Positions 51,729 to 60,903 of a stretch of DNA of 64,000 nt are shown piece by piece. This DNA comes from Bacteroidota bacterium (GTDB lineage Bacteria; Bacteroidota; Bacteroidia; Bacteroidales; F082). Made by a program: the position numbers and the translations under genes. The stretch lies in the NCBI GenBank assembly GCA_002686705.1, contig NYYH01000016.1, positions 7,559 to 71,558 on the forward strand, given 5' to 3'. Each line of letters begins with the position of its first letter. Positions within the stretch are counted from its first letter, which is position 1. The notes under the pieces were generated by a model that was not told the DNA's origin, did no database searches, and worked only from the letters and a program-made list of their open reading frames with translations.

Positions 51729-52994
51729 TTGCGTTTACAAAAATATTTTCTACTAATACTATTCATGTTAGCACTAATGGTTGTTAGCTGTCTGAAAAAG
51801 AAGGCCCCGGGTATCCCCACCGAAGTTCAGAAAAGTCTTAACAAATCAAGCATACGTAAACCGGACTTAATGAAAGTGATACTTGCGTTTAACAGACCTG
51901 AAGATTCTCTAAAACTTCAAGCAGCTTATTTCCTAATCAAAAATCTTGAGAATAATTATACTCTCCGAATGTCATTAAGGGATTCTTCTGACACTTTGAT
52001 TGATATTAATCCATCGGAATTTAAAGATTATGTGTCCATTAAAAGGCACTTTGATTCTATCGAAATGAATTCCCAAAAAGTTAGTTACAAAACAGATACA
52101 ATATTGTTGGATATTGAGAATGTAAACTCTGAATTTATAATTAAACACATTAATAATACATACAACACCTGGCAAAAAAGCACATGGGACAATAAGTATA
52201 ATTTTAACGAGTTCTGCGATTTTATACTACCATACCGTGTTGCAAATGAAGATGTTGGATCTTACTCAAATCATTTTAGCGAGAAATATGCACATATTAT
52301 TAGGAGAAATCTTAATATTATTGAGACTGCAATTCTGATAAATAAAGAAATAAATAATGAAATATCGCGTGATGACAGGTTGGTTGTAAATCCTAATGCG
52401 CAGCTCATCTCGACAACAGAAAAAAACCATACTGGGAGTCTCAGAGATATAAATATATATAAAGTAACTGCCCTCAGGAGTATTGGTATAGCAGCTGTAA
52501 TGGATTATACTCCTTATTTCGCGGATTCAATATTAGGTTATTATTCTACTACTATTATTCTTCCAAACAATAAAAAACTAATTCTTAGTACCTCAGATAA
52601 CAAACAGTTAGATTATCCTCAGGGTAAAGTTGCCAAAGTATACCGCCGATCGCATAATTATGATCCTAATAGTCTTTTCTCAATTAAAGAGAAAGAAATA
52701 CATACACCTCCATTCTTAGGCGACTACAATTATTTAGATGTTACAGATGAATATATTAAAACTGCTGATGTGACAGTTGATTTTGATGATACATCACAAT
52801 TTGTTTACCTCGCAGTATTTAATGAAAACAAGTGGAAACCAGTTGAGTGGTCGCAAGTGGATAATGAAAACAAAGCAAGTTTTAAGAATATGGGAACAGA
52901 TGTATTTTATAGGTTAGTAGTTGTTTCTGAGGAAGAAATTTTACCTATTGGACATGCATTTTATTTAAATAGTAATGGTAGTAAGAGTCGCTAA
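51729..52994 (+). CDS. Lipoprotein with a degenerate transglutaminase-like core
   Basis: The 421-residue protein starts at TTG 51729, which gives a full lipoprotein signal (RLQKYFLLILFMLALMVVSC, lipid Cys at 21). After a helical region (about 40-215) comes a stretch, LRDINIYKVTALRSIGIAAV then MDYTPYFADSILGYYSTTII, that has the spacing of Bacteroidetes transglutaminase-like proteins (Cys-helix, GIPA.D.TP, GxHxW). The expected Cys and His are absent here (Leu/Asp/Asn region and Tyr). The tail (about 290-421) is beta-rich. It follows batE by 67 bases and could be in the same unit. The transglutaminase link is by pattern only. Confidence 0.6.
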   Translation: MRLQKYFLLILFMLALMVVSCLKKKAPGIPTEVQKSLNKSSIRKPDLMKVILAFNRPEDSLKLQAAYFLIKNLENNYTLRMSLRDSSDTLIDINPSEFKDYVSIKRHFDSIEMNSQKVSYKTDTILLDIENVNSEFIIKHINNTYNTWQKSTWDNKYNFNEFCDFILPYRVANEDVGSYSNHFSEKYAHIIRRNLNIIETAILINKEINNEISRDDRLVVNPNAQLISTTEKNHTGSLRDINIYKVTALRSIGIAAVMDYTPYFADSILGYYSTTIILPNNKKLILSTSDNKQLDYPQGKVAKVYRRSHNYDPNSLFSIKEKEIHTPPFLGDYNYLDVTDEYIKTADVTVDFDDTSQFVYLAVFNENKWKPVEWSQVDNENKASFKNMGTDVFYRLVVVSEEEILPIGHAFYLNSNGSKSR

Positions 52995-53032
52995 AATGGC
53001 ATCTTGTTACTTTTTAACAGGTTTGCCATTTT
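52993..53032. terminator. Strong bidirectional terminator between convergent genes
   Basis: AAAATGGCA (52993-53001) pairs over nine bases with TGCCATTTT (53024-53032), and a second stem of about seven pairs closes around CTTTT inside the loop. T-runs follow on the plus strand and TTTTAG on the minus strand. It spans the stops of both the lipoprotein gene and the small minus-strand gene, whose last codons form part of the hairpin. Confidence 0.75.
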
Positions 53033-53204
53033 TATATTCCCCAAGGACTGTTACTTCCTTTGTTTTACCATAATGTAATGCAGCTTGCTTCATTTCATCA
53101 AGCGTATCTGATCTAAGTTTAATACCAGTTTTACTACCTTTACTTCTTACTTCTATGTAGAAACCGTCTCTTAATTTACCTGGTCTTGTTGAAGGTCGTC
53201 CCAT
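53007..53204 (-). CDS. Small basic conserved protein of unknown function
   Basis: The 65-residue protein (opening GRPSTRPGKLRDGFYIEVRS) is basic, has no signal or membrane helix, and looks like two beta strands, a helix (LDEMKQAALHYG) and a final strand. I recall similar small proteins in many Bacteroidetes genomes, annotated only as hypothetical. A -7 box (53227-53234) and a terminator built into its 3' end suggest a monocistronic gene. A nucleic-acid-binding role is possible from the charge and size, but that is a guess. Confidence 0.78.
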   Translation of the reverse strand: MGRPSTRPGKLRDGFYIEVRSKGSKTGIKLRSDTLDEMKQAALHYGKTKEVTVLGEYKNGKPVKK

Positions 53205-53226
53205 AATATTTTTTAATTTTTTTTAT

Positions 53227-53234
53227 CAAATATA
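53227..53234 (-). promoter_or_regulatory. -7 element of the 65-residue protein gene
   Basis: The minus strand reads TATATTTG, an exact TAnnTTTG match 23 bases before the start at 53204. The -33 box is not seen at 19 bases. Confidence 0.45.
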
Positions 53235-53285
53235 TTTCCTAATTGCAATTCTTATTAACGCTTCAGTATCTTATATATTATTCAA

Positions 53286-54437
53286 TCAATTTTGTTTCAT
53301 AACTTTTGATATGGTAATCCGTTTGTCGTTTTTATAGGCCACCACAAAAGCCTCTGTAATCCCTTTATCCCTCATTAGATAACTATGCCGCAGAGCATCC
53401 CTGTATGAGTTAAAATCTCCAGTTGAATACCGATAAACACCATTCTGATAATTTTCATAAATATTACCTTGAATATTGTACCTATCTCTTAAATATTGAA
53501 ATGAAGGTAGCTTGTTGCGTTTAGCAAGTATTTGTACACGGTATCTAATACCTGAAGGTGTTTCAATCTTTTTCTCAATTGGTGACTCTATGAGTATTAC
53601 TTCAGATTCACTTTTGTTTGATTTTTTATTGCCTCCGTCTTGTACATTGTAATCGTATAAAGGAACTGGTTCAACCGGTTCAGTAATATATGCTTTTTTT
53701 TCTAGTCGCTTACGATTGCCTGATGCTCGGCGGTTAATAAAATATGATATCCCAAATGAAGTGTACAAAACCTGATCATACTTAAAGCCATCACGCCAAA
53801 CATCAACATCATCATTTAGTACCATTCTTAAATTCATTTCAATGTTTAAAGCCCAATTATTATTTAACATATAATTAATTCCTAAACCTACAGGAACAAC
53901 AAATCCTCCTTTTTTATATGTATTGGTACCGATCGTATCACCACTATTCATTATCGTACCTGTTAACGAATCAACTAACTTACTGTTCCAGGTGGAATAC
54001 CCAATTCCTACTATACCATATACTGACATCTTTCTAGAACTTGGTTCCCAAAATAAACTATTAAAATCAACAAGCAGATTAATATTTCCATCAAAATAAT
54101 TTCCGGTTAAAAAAAAATTAGCAGAATCACCTGTAGCACGTATTTCCTTATGACTTTTTAATCCTGAGTACAAAAAGTTTATTCCTACGCCAAATATAGG
54201 ATTAATATACTTACGAGCAGTTATCCCGGTTGCAAAGGTTGTTTCCCCTGAGAATTTTTTAAAATATCTGTTACTACTTGCATCTCCATAAAATTGTGAA
54301 AATCCAAGATTATAATTTAATTGAAAATAGCCTGCTAAATCACGTTTTAAATTTGCGGTTCTTTGCCCGATGCAATCAAGCATCATAACCACAATAATAA
54401 AAGTGAAAACTATTTTAATAAAACCACTGTCAGGCAT
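53286..54437 (-). CDS. Outer-membrane beta-barrel protein with C-terminal SPOR domain
   Basis: The 383-residue protein has an N-terminal signal-like helix (about 7-24), an outer-membrane barrel region (about 30-235) with alternating aromatic strands such as GVGINFLYSG and VVPVGLGINYML, a charged linker (about 240-300), and a SPOR domain (about 305-378; YRVQILAKRNKLPSF and GVYRYSTGDFNSYRDAL). SPOR domains bind peptidoglycan stripped of stem peptides. The layout is OmpA-like with SPOR in place of the usual OmpA C-terminal domain, so it may tie the outer membrane to septal or damaged cell wall. It follows the TPR gene after 19 bases on the same strand. Confidence 0.82.
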   Translation of the reverse strand: MPDSGFIKIVFTFIIVVMMLDCIGQRTANLKRDLAGYFQLNYNLGFSQFYGDASSNRYFKKFSGETTFATGITARKYINPIFGVGINFLYSGLKSHKEIRATGDSANFFLTGNYFDGNINLLVDFNSLFWEPSSRKMSVYGIVGIGYSTWNSKLVDSLTGTIMNSGDTIGTNTYKKGGFVVPVGLGINYMLNNNWALNIEMNLRMVLNDDVDVWRDGFKYDQVLYTSFGISYFINRRASGNRKRLEKKAYITEPVEPVPLYDYNVQDGGNKKSNKSESEVILIESPIEKKIETPSGIRYRVQILAKRNKLPSFQYLRDRYNIQGNIYENYQNGVYRYSTGDFNSYRDALRHSYLMRDKGITEAFVVAYKNDKRITISKVMKQN

Positions 54438-54456
54438 CTGAATTTACCTTTTCTTT

Positions 54457-55668
54457 TTATTCACAATAATCCAATACGTAAAAGTATGCCTGACCAAAGC
54501 CAAGTTCAAGTGCCCTATTCCAATCCTTACATGCGCCATCCAGATCATTCAAATAATATTTGGCCACGCCACGATTAAAATAATTTTTTACCCAGTTTGA
54601 ATACTCCATAATTTCTTCCGGTTTAATATCAAGAGCCTTGTCAAAATCATCTATTGCGTCAGTGAACAGACGCATCTTGCTGCGAGCATTACCCCGGTAC
54701 GAATATATAAGAAAATCCTCTGTATTAGGTTTGATCATCAAAGCTTGGTTGAAAAAATCAATAGCACTGGGCCAATCACCCATCTGATACTTCAGTATTC
54801 CCCAATTATAATTATTTTCGAAAGCTTTTTCAGGTGTCAGATTATTAACATCTTCAGCAAGGGGTAGTACATATTCCTGCGCATCTCTAATGAAAGACTT
54901 AAACCTAAAGAAATTTGTTTCATAAAAAGTCATCTCAAAATTACTCTCCCAATTAGCTGGAGCAGCATAAAAACTTGCAAGATAATTCTCATTAAATGAC
55001 TTTATTAATTTAAACCTAACAACCTCATTATCTCCATTTTTAATTGGGAATACAGCAAAGATAATATTCCAGTCGTTCACAACTTCAGAACGTTCTACAC
55101 TCTGAATTGTTCTCACAATTTCATCATCTGGGTGCTTGTTTTCATAATCTCTTATAGTGCCTCTTGCAAACACATTCAAATTCACAGCATATTGTTGGTT
55201 AAAAGGAATCACATCAGGAAGTATCTCACTTAATTTCGAGCTCGGAAAAACATAATACTCCAATGATTTAAATCCCTTCCAATTTTCAAGAAGTACAGGA
55301 AACTCATATTCACCATCATAATATTTCTTAACGAGAACATTATACTGTTTGTTACCTATCATCACTTTTCGTAGCTCCAAAGAAATTATATTATCTTGAC
55401 CTAGTTTTCGTTCGCTTCTTGTGCTCTTGTTGGTTTTTTCGTCGGTAAACGGTATACGGTTGCGAGTTGCAAGCCAAGTACCATTATCCTGTTTTGCCCA
55501 ACCTCTTAGATTATCAATCTCAGATTGTACAGGACTTAATGAAGAAAAATTTACCAAATCAGGGTTATCTCTATCATCAAAAGTAACTTGGCTTATCAAT
55601 TGGCAATGTAAGCCAAGCAAGAGTGATATTAAAATATAAACTTGGTTTTTAATTTTAAACTTTAACAT
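54457..55668 (-). CDS. Exported TPR protein
   Basis: The 403-residue protein has a signal peptide (about 1-26; ILISLLLGLHCQLISQ), a unique N-terminal region (about 30-270) without a domain I recognise, and three TPR units at the C-terminus (about 280-403; WGILKYQMGDWPSAIDFFNQ and FNRGVAKYYLNDLDGACKDW). The end, GFGQAYFYVLDYC, is common in Bacteroidetes TPR proteins. It is read before the barrel-SPOR gene and probably in the same transcript. It may act with that protein at the cell wall; this is inferred from position only. Confidence 0.75.
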   Translation of the reverse strand: MLKFKIKNQVYILISLLLGLHCQLISQVTFDDRDNPDLVNFSSLSPVQSEIDNLRGWAKQDNGTWLATRNRIPFTDEKTNKSTRSERKLGQDNIISLELRKVMIGNKQYNVLVKKYYDGEYEFPVLLENWKGFKSLEYYVFPSSKLSEILPDVIPFNQQYAVNLNVFARGTIRDYENKHPDDEIVRTIQSVERSEVVNDWNIIFAVFPIKNGDNEVVRFKLIKSFNENYLASFYAAPANWESNFEMTFYETNFFRFKSFIRDAQEYVLPLAEDVNNLTPEKAFENNYNWGILKYQMGDWPSAIDFFNQALMIKPNTEDFLIYSYRGNARSKMRLFTDAIDDFDKALDIKPEEIMEYSNWVKNYFNRGVAKYYLNDLDGACKDWNRALELGFGQAYFYVLDYCE

Positions 55669-55912
55669 AAAGTTATGCGATATTTAACTGTATACAGCCA
55701 ATGTGGTAAATTTAAAAAAAAAATGATGACCATAAATAATGAAATAATTTATTATTAAGAATTTACTAACAGTAGTTGTTTGTGATTGTCTTCTACTTAT
55801 TTTGGTAAACAAAAATTGGTCTTTTTTGTGCACTGAAAGATAATTTATCTTCACTTGTGTAGCAATTTATTATAACTCACCACATATAATAATCGCTTAA
55901 AATCCGTAATTA

Positions 55913-56860
55913 TTACATCGTTTTTAAGAAATTATTTATATTATTTTCGATTCTCTCAAGCACCATGCCCGAAATTGATTTTTCAAATTTTTCACCTGTA
56001 ACTTGTTCGTAGAGTTCTATGTACCTGTTAGAAATCATAGTTACAATTTCGTCAGTCATTTCAGGAACCTGCTGGCCTTTGTTTCCCTGAAACCCATTTT
56101 CCATCAACCATTCACGCACAAATTCTTTTGAGAGTTGCTTTTGCTGTTCTCCTTTGGTAAATAGTTCTTCATATTTATCAGCATAAAAATATCGCGATGA
56201 ATCAGGAGTATGAATCTCATCAATTAAATATATCTGATCACCAACTTTGCCAAATTCATATTTTGTATCAACTAATATTAAACCTTTTTCAGCGGCAATT
56301 TCACTTCCTCTTTGAAAGAGTTTTCTAGTATAATTTTCCAGTTTGGCATAATCCTCAATTGAAATAAGTCCTTGAGCAATTATTTCTTCCTTAGAAATAT
56401 CTTCATCATGTCCTTCAACAGCTTTTGTAGTAGGTGTAATAATTGGTTCTGGAAATCGCTCATGTTCTTTTAACCCTTCTGCAACAGGTACACCACAAAT
56501 TTCTCTTGCCCCATTTTTATATGTACGCCATGAACTTCCTGTTAAATAACCTCTTATTATCATCTCCACAGGAAATGGAGAGCAATAATGACCGGCAGTT
56601 ACCATTGGATCAGGTGTTGCCATTTTCCAATTAGGAACAATATCTGCGGTAGCATCAAGAAACTTTGATGCTATTTGATTAAGTATCTGGCCCTTAAAGG
56701 GTATACCTCTTGGTAGCACTACATCAAAGGCAGATATTCGGTCGCTTGCAACCATTACCAGTAATTTTTCACCTATGTTATATACATCACGTACTTTACC
56801 GTGATAAACACTTTTTTGATTCGGAAAATTAAACTCAGTATTCGTTATTGCTTCAGTCAT
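55913..56860 (-). CDS. purC: Phosphoribosylaminoimidazole-succinocarboxamide synthase
   Basis: PurC joins aspartate to CAIR in purine synthesis. The 315-residue length is that of the longer yeast-like PurC group. Motifs include [44 protein letters not shown] and the active-site LVDTKYEFG and [13 protein letters not shown]. Its first four bases overlap the end of the phoH gene (ATGA), so translation is coupled. No other pur genes are nearby. Confidence 0.96.
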   Translation of the reverse strand: MTEAITNTEFNFPNQKSVYHGKVRDVYNIGEKLLVMVASDRISAFDVVLPRGIPFKGQILNQIASKFLDATADIVPNWKMATPDPMVTAGHYCSPFPVEMIIRGYLTGSSWRTYKNGAREICGVPVAEGLKEHERFPEPIITPTTKAVEGHDEDISKEEIIAQGLISIEDYAKLENYTRKLFQRGSEIAAEKGLILVDTKYEFGKVGDQIYLIDEIHTPDSSRYFYADKYEELFTKGEQQKQLSKEFVREWLMENGFQGNKGQQVPEMTDEIVTMISNRYIELYEQVTGEKFEKSISGMVLERIENNINNFLKTM

Positions 56861-57819
56861 AATTTTTTATTTTTATCATCAATTTTACTATACGCTTCTA
56901 TTATTCTTGTTACAAGTTTATGTCGCACTACATCCCTCTTATCTAAATAAACAAATTCAACACCCTTAATATCACTAAGTAAGTTTTCGGCCTGAAGTAA
57001 TCCTGATAGTTTTTGCTTCGGAAGATCGATTTGAGTAATATCACCAGTAACTATAAATTTAGAAGATTTTCCCATCCTTGTTAGGAACATCTTTAGCTGA
57101 CTTTCTGATGCATTCTGAGCTTCATCAAGTATGGCAAAGGCATTGCTTAATGTTCTTCCACGCATAAAAGCCAACGGAGCGACTTCTATTGTTTCATCCT
57201 CGAGGTATGATAAAAATTTTTGAGTAGATAACATATCCCGTAATGCGTCATAAAGAGGTTGAAGATAAGGATCAAGCTTATCTTTCATATCACCAGGTAA
57301 AAAACCTAAGTTTTCGCCAGCTTCAATTGCCGGACGGGCTAATATTATCTTTTTTACCTGTTTGTTTTTCAAAGCTCTAACTGCAAGTGCAACTGCTGTA
57401 TACGTTTTACCAGTTCCTGCTGGTCCAATTGCAAATAATAAATCGTTTTTCTCAATACTGTCAACCATACTTTTTTGATTGATTGTAAGAGCCTTAATCA
57501 ACTTACCATGCCTGCCAAAAACAAGGACGTCATCGGCCTGCGTTTCATTGGTATTATTTGAATTCTGCTCTTCACCCATAATTCCGGTCACGGTTTCTTC
57601 ATTTATTTTTCCAAATTTTTCAAACTGGATAATCAACAAATCCAAACGCTTTTCACATAAGTTTATTTCTTCTTCGGTACCTACTAGTTTTATATAATCT
57701 CCCCGTACAATAATTCTCAATTTAGGAAATAATGACTTAATAAGGTTCAAATGTACATCACCAGGACCATAAAATTCAAGCGGACTGTCCAAATTCATCT
57801 GTATGACCCTCTCACTCAT
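56857..57819 (-). CDS. phoH: PhoH-family ATPase
   Basis: The 320-residue protein has an N-terminal KH-like region (about 10-70) and a PhoH ATPase domain with Walker [10 protein letters not shown] (132-140), [19 protein letters not shown], Walker [11 protein letters not shown] and the motif [20 protein letters not shown]. PhoH proteins are implicated in RNA processing and phosphate stress; the exact role is not settled. It overlaps purC by four bases. The 195 bases before it hold no clear -7 box. Confidence 0.93.
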   Translation of the reverse strand: MSERVIQMNLDSPLEFYGPGDVHLNLIKSLFPKLRIIVRGDYIKLVGTEEEINLCEKRLDLLIIQFEKFGKINEETVTGIMGEEQNSNNTNETQADDVLVFGRHGKLIKALTINQKSMVDSIEKNDLLFAIGPAGTGKTYTAVALAVRALKNKQVKKIILARPAIEAGENLGFLPGDMKDKLDPYLQPLYDALRDMLSTQKFLSYLEDETIEVAPLAFMRGRTLSNAFAILDEAQNASESQLKMFLTRMGKSSKFIVTGDITQIDLPKQKLSGLLQAENLLSDIKGVEFVYLDKRDVVRHKLVTRIIEAYSKIDDKNKKL

Positions 57820-58014
57820 AAGCTTAGCACTATCTAGATATTTATTAATTATATTTCAAAAATATTAAAAAAATACTCTTCACCAAGAAGCAAATTTTAT
57901 AATTTTGATATTTGAGATGAATAAGAGAAAAATTCTTTGGATGGCACTATAATTAACAAAAGAAGACCATTATTGTTAGTAGCGGAAATCCGTTATTAAT
58001 ATATTGAAAGTAAT

Positions 58015-58800
58015 ATGGGGATAATTACTTTAATTAGCGATTGGGGGTTAAGCGACTATTATGTAGCCGCTGTTAAGGGTGTAATACATAAATTTCATCC
58101 TGAAGCACATATTGTTGATATAAGTCATCAAATTCAACCATTTGATTCCGCTGAAGCTGCTTATATATTAAGAAATACATATCCCAGCTTTCCTGAAGGA
58201 ACCGTACACATTATTGGAGTAAACACAGAAGAGTCTTTAAAAGAAGTACACATTGTAGCTTACTACAACAAACAATACTTTATCGGTACTGATGATGGCA
58301 TATTTTCTCTAATCTTTGATTCTGAACCTGATAGTATTTTTGAACTAGATGTAGCATTAGAATCATCAACATATACATTCTCTAGCCGAGATAGGTTTGC
58401 TAAGGCAGCAGCGCATTTATTGAAGGGAGGTAAACCCGATGAACTCGGACCTCCAAAGAAGGAGCTTATAAAGAAAATGTTATTTAAACCTGTGATAACA
58501 GAAAATTCATTAAAAGGTATGATTATTCATATTGACAATTATCACAACCTTATTACAAACATTTCAAAAAACGATTTTAAAAAATTTACTTCTGGTTCTA
58601 AATTCGAAATTTCTTTCAGATCGCATAAATATAAGGTCTACAAAATGCACGAATCTTATGGGGATGTACGCCCTGGTGAAATTGTTGCATTGTTTACTGG
58701 TAATGATATGCTTGAGATATCAATTAATAAAGGAAAGGCAGCTTCATTACTAGGCATTCAAAAGAAAGATCCAATAGTAATAACCAAAATTAGTAATTAA
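58015..58800 (+). CDS. SAM hydroxide adenosyltransferase (DUF62 family)
   Basis: The 261-residue protein belongs to the DUF62/SAM-hydrolase family, which splits S-adenosylmethionine into adenosine and methionine with water. It shows ISDWGLSDYYVAAVKG (Asp9, Asp14), VDISHQIQPFDSAEAA, GTDDGIFSLIF, and SRDRFAKAAAHLLKGG, and the C-terminal barrel GMIIHIDNYHNLITNI. It is not a halogenase by position or context; fluorinase and chlorinase are related. It faces away from phoH across 195 bases and ends near a convergent radical SAM gene. Confidence 0.92.
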   Translation: MGIITLISDWGLSDYYVAAVKGVIHKFHPEAHIVDISHQIQPFDSAEAAYILRNTYPSFPEGTVHIIGVNTEESLKEVHIVAYYNKQYFIGTDDGIFSLIFDSEPDSIFELDVALESSTYTFSSRDRFAKAAAHLLKGGKPDELGPPKKELIKKMLFKPVITENSLKGMIIHIDNYHNLITNISKNDFKKFTSGSKFEISFRSHKYKVYKMHESYGDVRPGEIVALFTGNDMLEISINKGKAASLLGIQKKDPIVITKISN

Positions 58801-58849
58801 CAAGTTTGCTATTTAGAATACAACAATAAGCACTTTTACAAAAAACATT

Positions 58850-59740
58850 CTATAATCCACGCATCCATTCTGGTCGAAGATCAGATGACTCAGGATTATC
58901 TATTACGTCGGATATTCCAGAAAGAAGTTTCTCTTTATCTCTATTTAGCATACCTTTTAATATCAGATAGTTTGATGCATGATCGCTCCGAAATACAGTA
59001 TTTTGTAAATTAAGTTCAGAAATAAAATCGCTCATCTCCGAAATTAAATCATATTTATTCAATTCAATAAAATCTGCTGAAAACCTCTTCTTAAAATGAT
59101 CTAACCCATAAGGAAAACTCAAAACAAGAGTAGACAAATATTCGGGTTGTATTTTATTGACCACTTGTGCGGAATTTATAGCATGTTGTTTTGAGTAATG
59201 TTTTCCTCCTAATCCGTTCAAAATCATCACTGATAGCTTAAGGCCTGATTTCCTTGCTTTCACTAAAGCTTCAATAGTTGAAACTGATGTCTCACCTTTA
59301 TTTATCAACTTCAATAATTCGTCGTCGCCAGTTTCTATACCAGTATAAATCAATTTCAAACCAGCTGCCGAGAGAACTCTGAGTTCGTCTTCGGTCTTCG
59401 TGCTTATATCTTTTGGTAGTGCATATATTGATATCCTATTAAGATTTGGAAATGTACTATTAAGTTTTTCAATAATGTTCATTAGCTTATCAAACGATAG
59501 TACCATTGCATTTCCATCAGCTAGAAATACTTTTCGTATTTGTGAAGAATAAGGAGCCAATAAATCAATCTCATCAAAAATTTCTTTCTCTTTTTTTATT
59601 TGAAATTTTTTTGAAGTATACATTTCACAAAATGAGCAACGGTTCCAAGAACAACCATTTGTTATCTGCAATATTAATGATCTGGCTTCGCTTGGCGGCC
59701 TGAAAAGTGGCTCTGAGTATTGAAATGGTTTAGAGATCAT
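58850..59740 (-). CDS. Radical SAM protein with a CX4CX2C cluster motif
   Basis: I start the 296-residue protein at ATG 59740; the ten residues added by the upstream ATG at 59770 match nothing. The cluster motif is NGCSWNRCSFCEMY, with Cys30, Cys35 and Cys38, so the first spacing is four residues rather than the classical three, as in a subgroup of uncharacterised radical SAM proteins. IYTGIETGDDELLKLI and VMILNGLGGKHYS follow the TIM-barrel SAM-binding pattern. The reaction is unknown. It is a neighbour of the SAM hydrolase gene but on the opposite strand. Confidence 0.88.
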   Translation of the reverse strand: MISKPFQYSEPLFRPPSEARSLILQITNGCSWNRCSFCEMYTSKKFQIKKEKEIFDEIDLLAPYSSQIRKVFLADGNAMVLSFDKLMNIIEKLNSTFPNLNRISIYALPKDISTKTEDELRVLSAAGLKLIYTGIETGDDELLKLINKGETSVSTIEALVKARKSGLKLSVMILNGLGGKHYSKQHAINSAQVVNKIQPEYLSTLVLSFPYGLDHFKKRFSADFIELNKYDLISEMSDFISELNLQNTVFRSDHASNYLILKGMLNRDKEKLLSGISDVIDNPESSDLRPEWMRGL

Positions 59741-59841
59741 GAAACAAAAATAAAACAAAACGAACTCCATATTAAAAAAAATATTTCATCATTATATTCT
59801 ACTTTTTTATGATTCACTATCTACTTTAACATTTAACTTTA

Positions 59842-59849
59842 TAATTTTG
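59842..59849 (+). promoter_or_regulatory. -7 element of the DFR-like reductase gene
   Basis: TAATTTTG matches TAnnTTTG, 31 bases before the ATG at 59881. The -33 position lacks TTTG. Confidence 0.4.
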
Positions 59850-59880
59850 CTGTAATCTTGCATTTACACTTTAGCAATTA

Positions 59881-60897
59881 ATGAGCAATATGATTCTAGT
59901 TACTGGTGGTACAGGTTTGGTTGGTTCGCACCTAGTTTTTAAGTTAGCAGTTGCCGGTGAAACACCAGTTGTTTTTAAACGATCTACTTCTGATATTTTG
60001 AAAACCAAAAAGGTATTTTCATATTATACAAATGATGTTGACAGTCTTTTTAATAAAATAAAGTGGATTGATGGGGATATATCTGACTTCTATTCTGTAC
60101 TTGATGCAATGGAAGGGATAAGTTATGTATATCATACAGCTGCAATAGTCTCCTTCCAATCTTCTGATAAAGAAAGTATTATTTCTGCAAACATTACCGG
60201 GACTAAAAATATTGTAAATGCAGCCTTAGAGAAAGACATAAAAAAGCTTGTACATATTAGCTCAATTGGTGTATTTGGAAGAAGCAATAACAACGATATT
60301 GTTACTGAGGAAACACATTGGAACGCGAAAAAATCTTCAGCATACTCAACCAGTAAATACCATGCGGAGATGGAAGTTTGGCGGGGAATCTCTGAAGGGT
60401 TAAATGCAGTTATTGTTAACCCGTCAGTAATACTTGGCCCTGGTAATTGGGACTCAGGAAGTTCAAAACTTTTTAGCACAATGTATAATGGGCTTAAGTT
60501 CTATTCTATGGGTTCAAATGGATTTGTAGATGTAAAAGATGTGGTTGAAGCAATGATTATACTTATGAAAAGTAAAACTTCAAGTGAACGATACATCCTA
60601 AATTCTGAAAACGTTAGTTACAAACAACTATTTTTTTGGATGGCTGATTCACTGGATGTTAAACGACCTAAATATAAGGCTACAAAATTCATCAGTGAGA
60701 TTGTGTGGAGAATATTATGGACAAAAAGATTTGTAACTGGAAAAAAATCAGCAATTACGAAAGAAACAGCAGAGACATCTCGTCAGATATACAATTATTC
60801 AAATGATAAATTCGTAGAGGAAACTGCTTTTAAGTTTATTTCAATAAAGGAAAGTATAAATAAGAATGCCAAGTTGTTTCTATCTGACCAACATTAG
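59881..60897 (+). CDS. NAD(P)-dependent extended SDR, dihydroflavonol-reductase-like
   Basis: The 338-residue protein has VTGGTGLVGSHLVFKL for the cofactor, HTAAIVSFQ, HISSIGVFGR and the catalytic pair in YSTSKYHAE. It fits the DFR-like/epimerase group of extended short-chain dehydrogenases. The beginning of the helix tail (about 240-280) is basic and may touch membranes. Substrate is unknown. It is not the threonine dehydrogenase that often pairs with kbl in Bacteroidetes; the substrate-binding half differs. It ends six bases from the convergent acpS gene. Confidence 0.85.
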   Translation: MSNMILVTGGTGLVGSHLVFKLAVAGETPVVFKRSTSDILKTKKVFSYYTNDVDSLFNKIKWIDGDISDFYSVLDAMEGISYVYHTAAIVSFQSSDKESIISANITGTKNIVNAALEKDIKKLVHISSIGVFGRSNNNDIVTEETHWNAKKSSAYSTSKYHAEMEVWRGISEGLNAVIVNPSVILGPGNWDSGSSKLFSTMYNGLKFYSMGSNGFVDVKDVVEAMIILMKSKTSSERYILNSENVSYKQLFFWMADSLDVKRPKYKATKFISEIVWRILWTKRFVTGKKSAITKETAETSRQIYNYSNDKFVEETAFKFISIKESINKNAKLFLSDQH

Positions 60898-60903
60898 TGA
60901 AGT

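Noticed and set aside
55669..55912. tRNA or small gene in the purC/TPR-protein gap
   Set aside because: The sequence is AT-rich with no cloverleaf, no TTC loop and no open frame with a sensible start.
58015..58800. Fluorinase or chlorinase instead of SAM hydrolase
   Set aside because: The DUF62 family contains both, but nothing in the context suggests halogen chemistry; hydrolysis is the default for this group.
59881..60897. Threonine dehydrogenase partner of kbl
   Set aside because: The protein is an extended SDR, but its substrate half fits the DFR-like group and it lies on the opposite strand from kbl.
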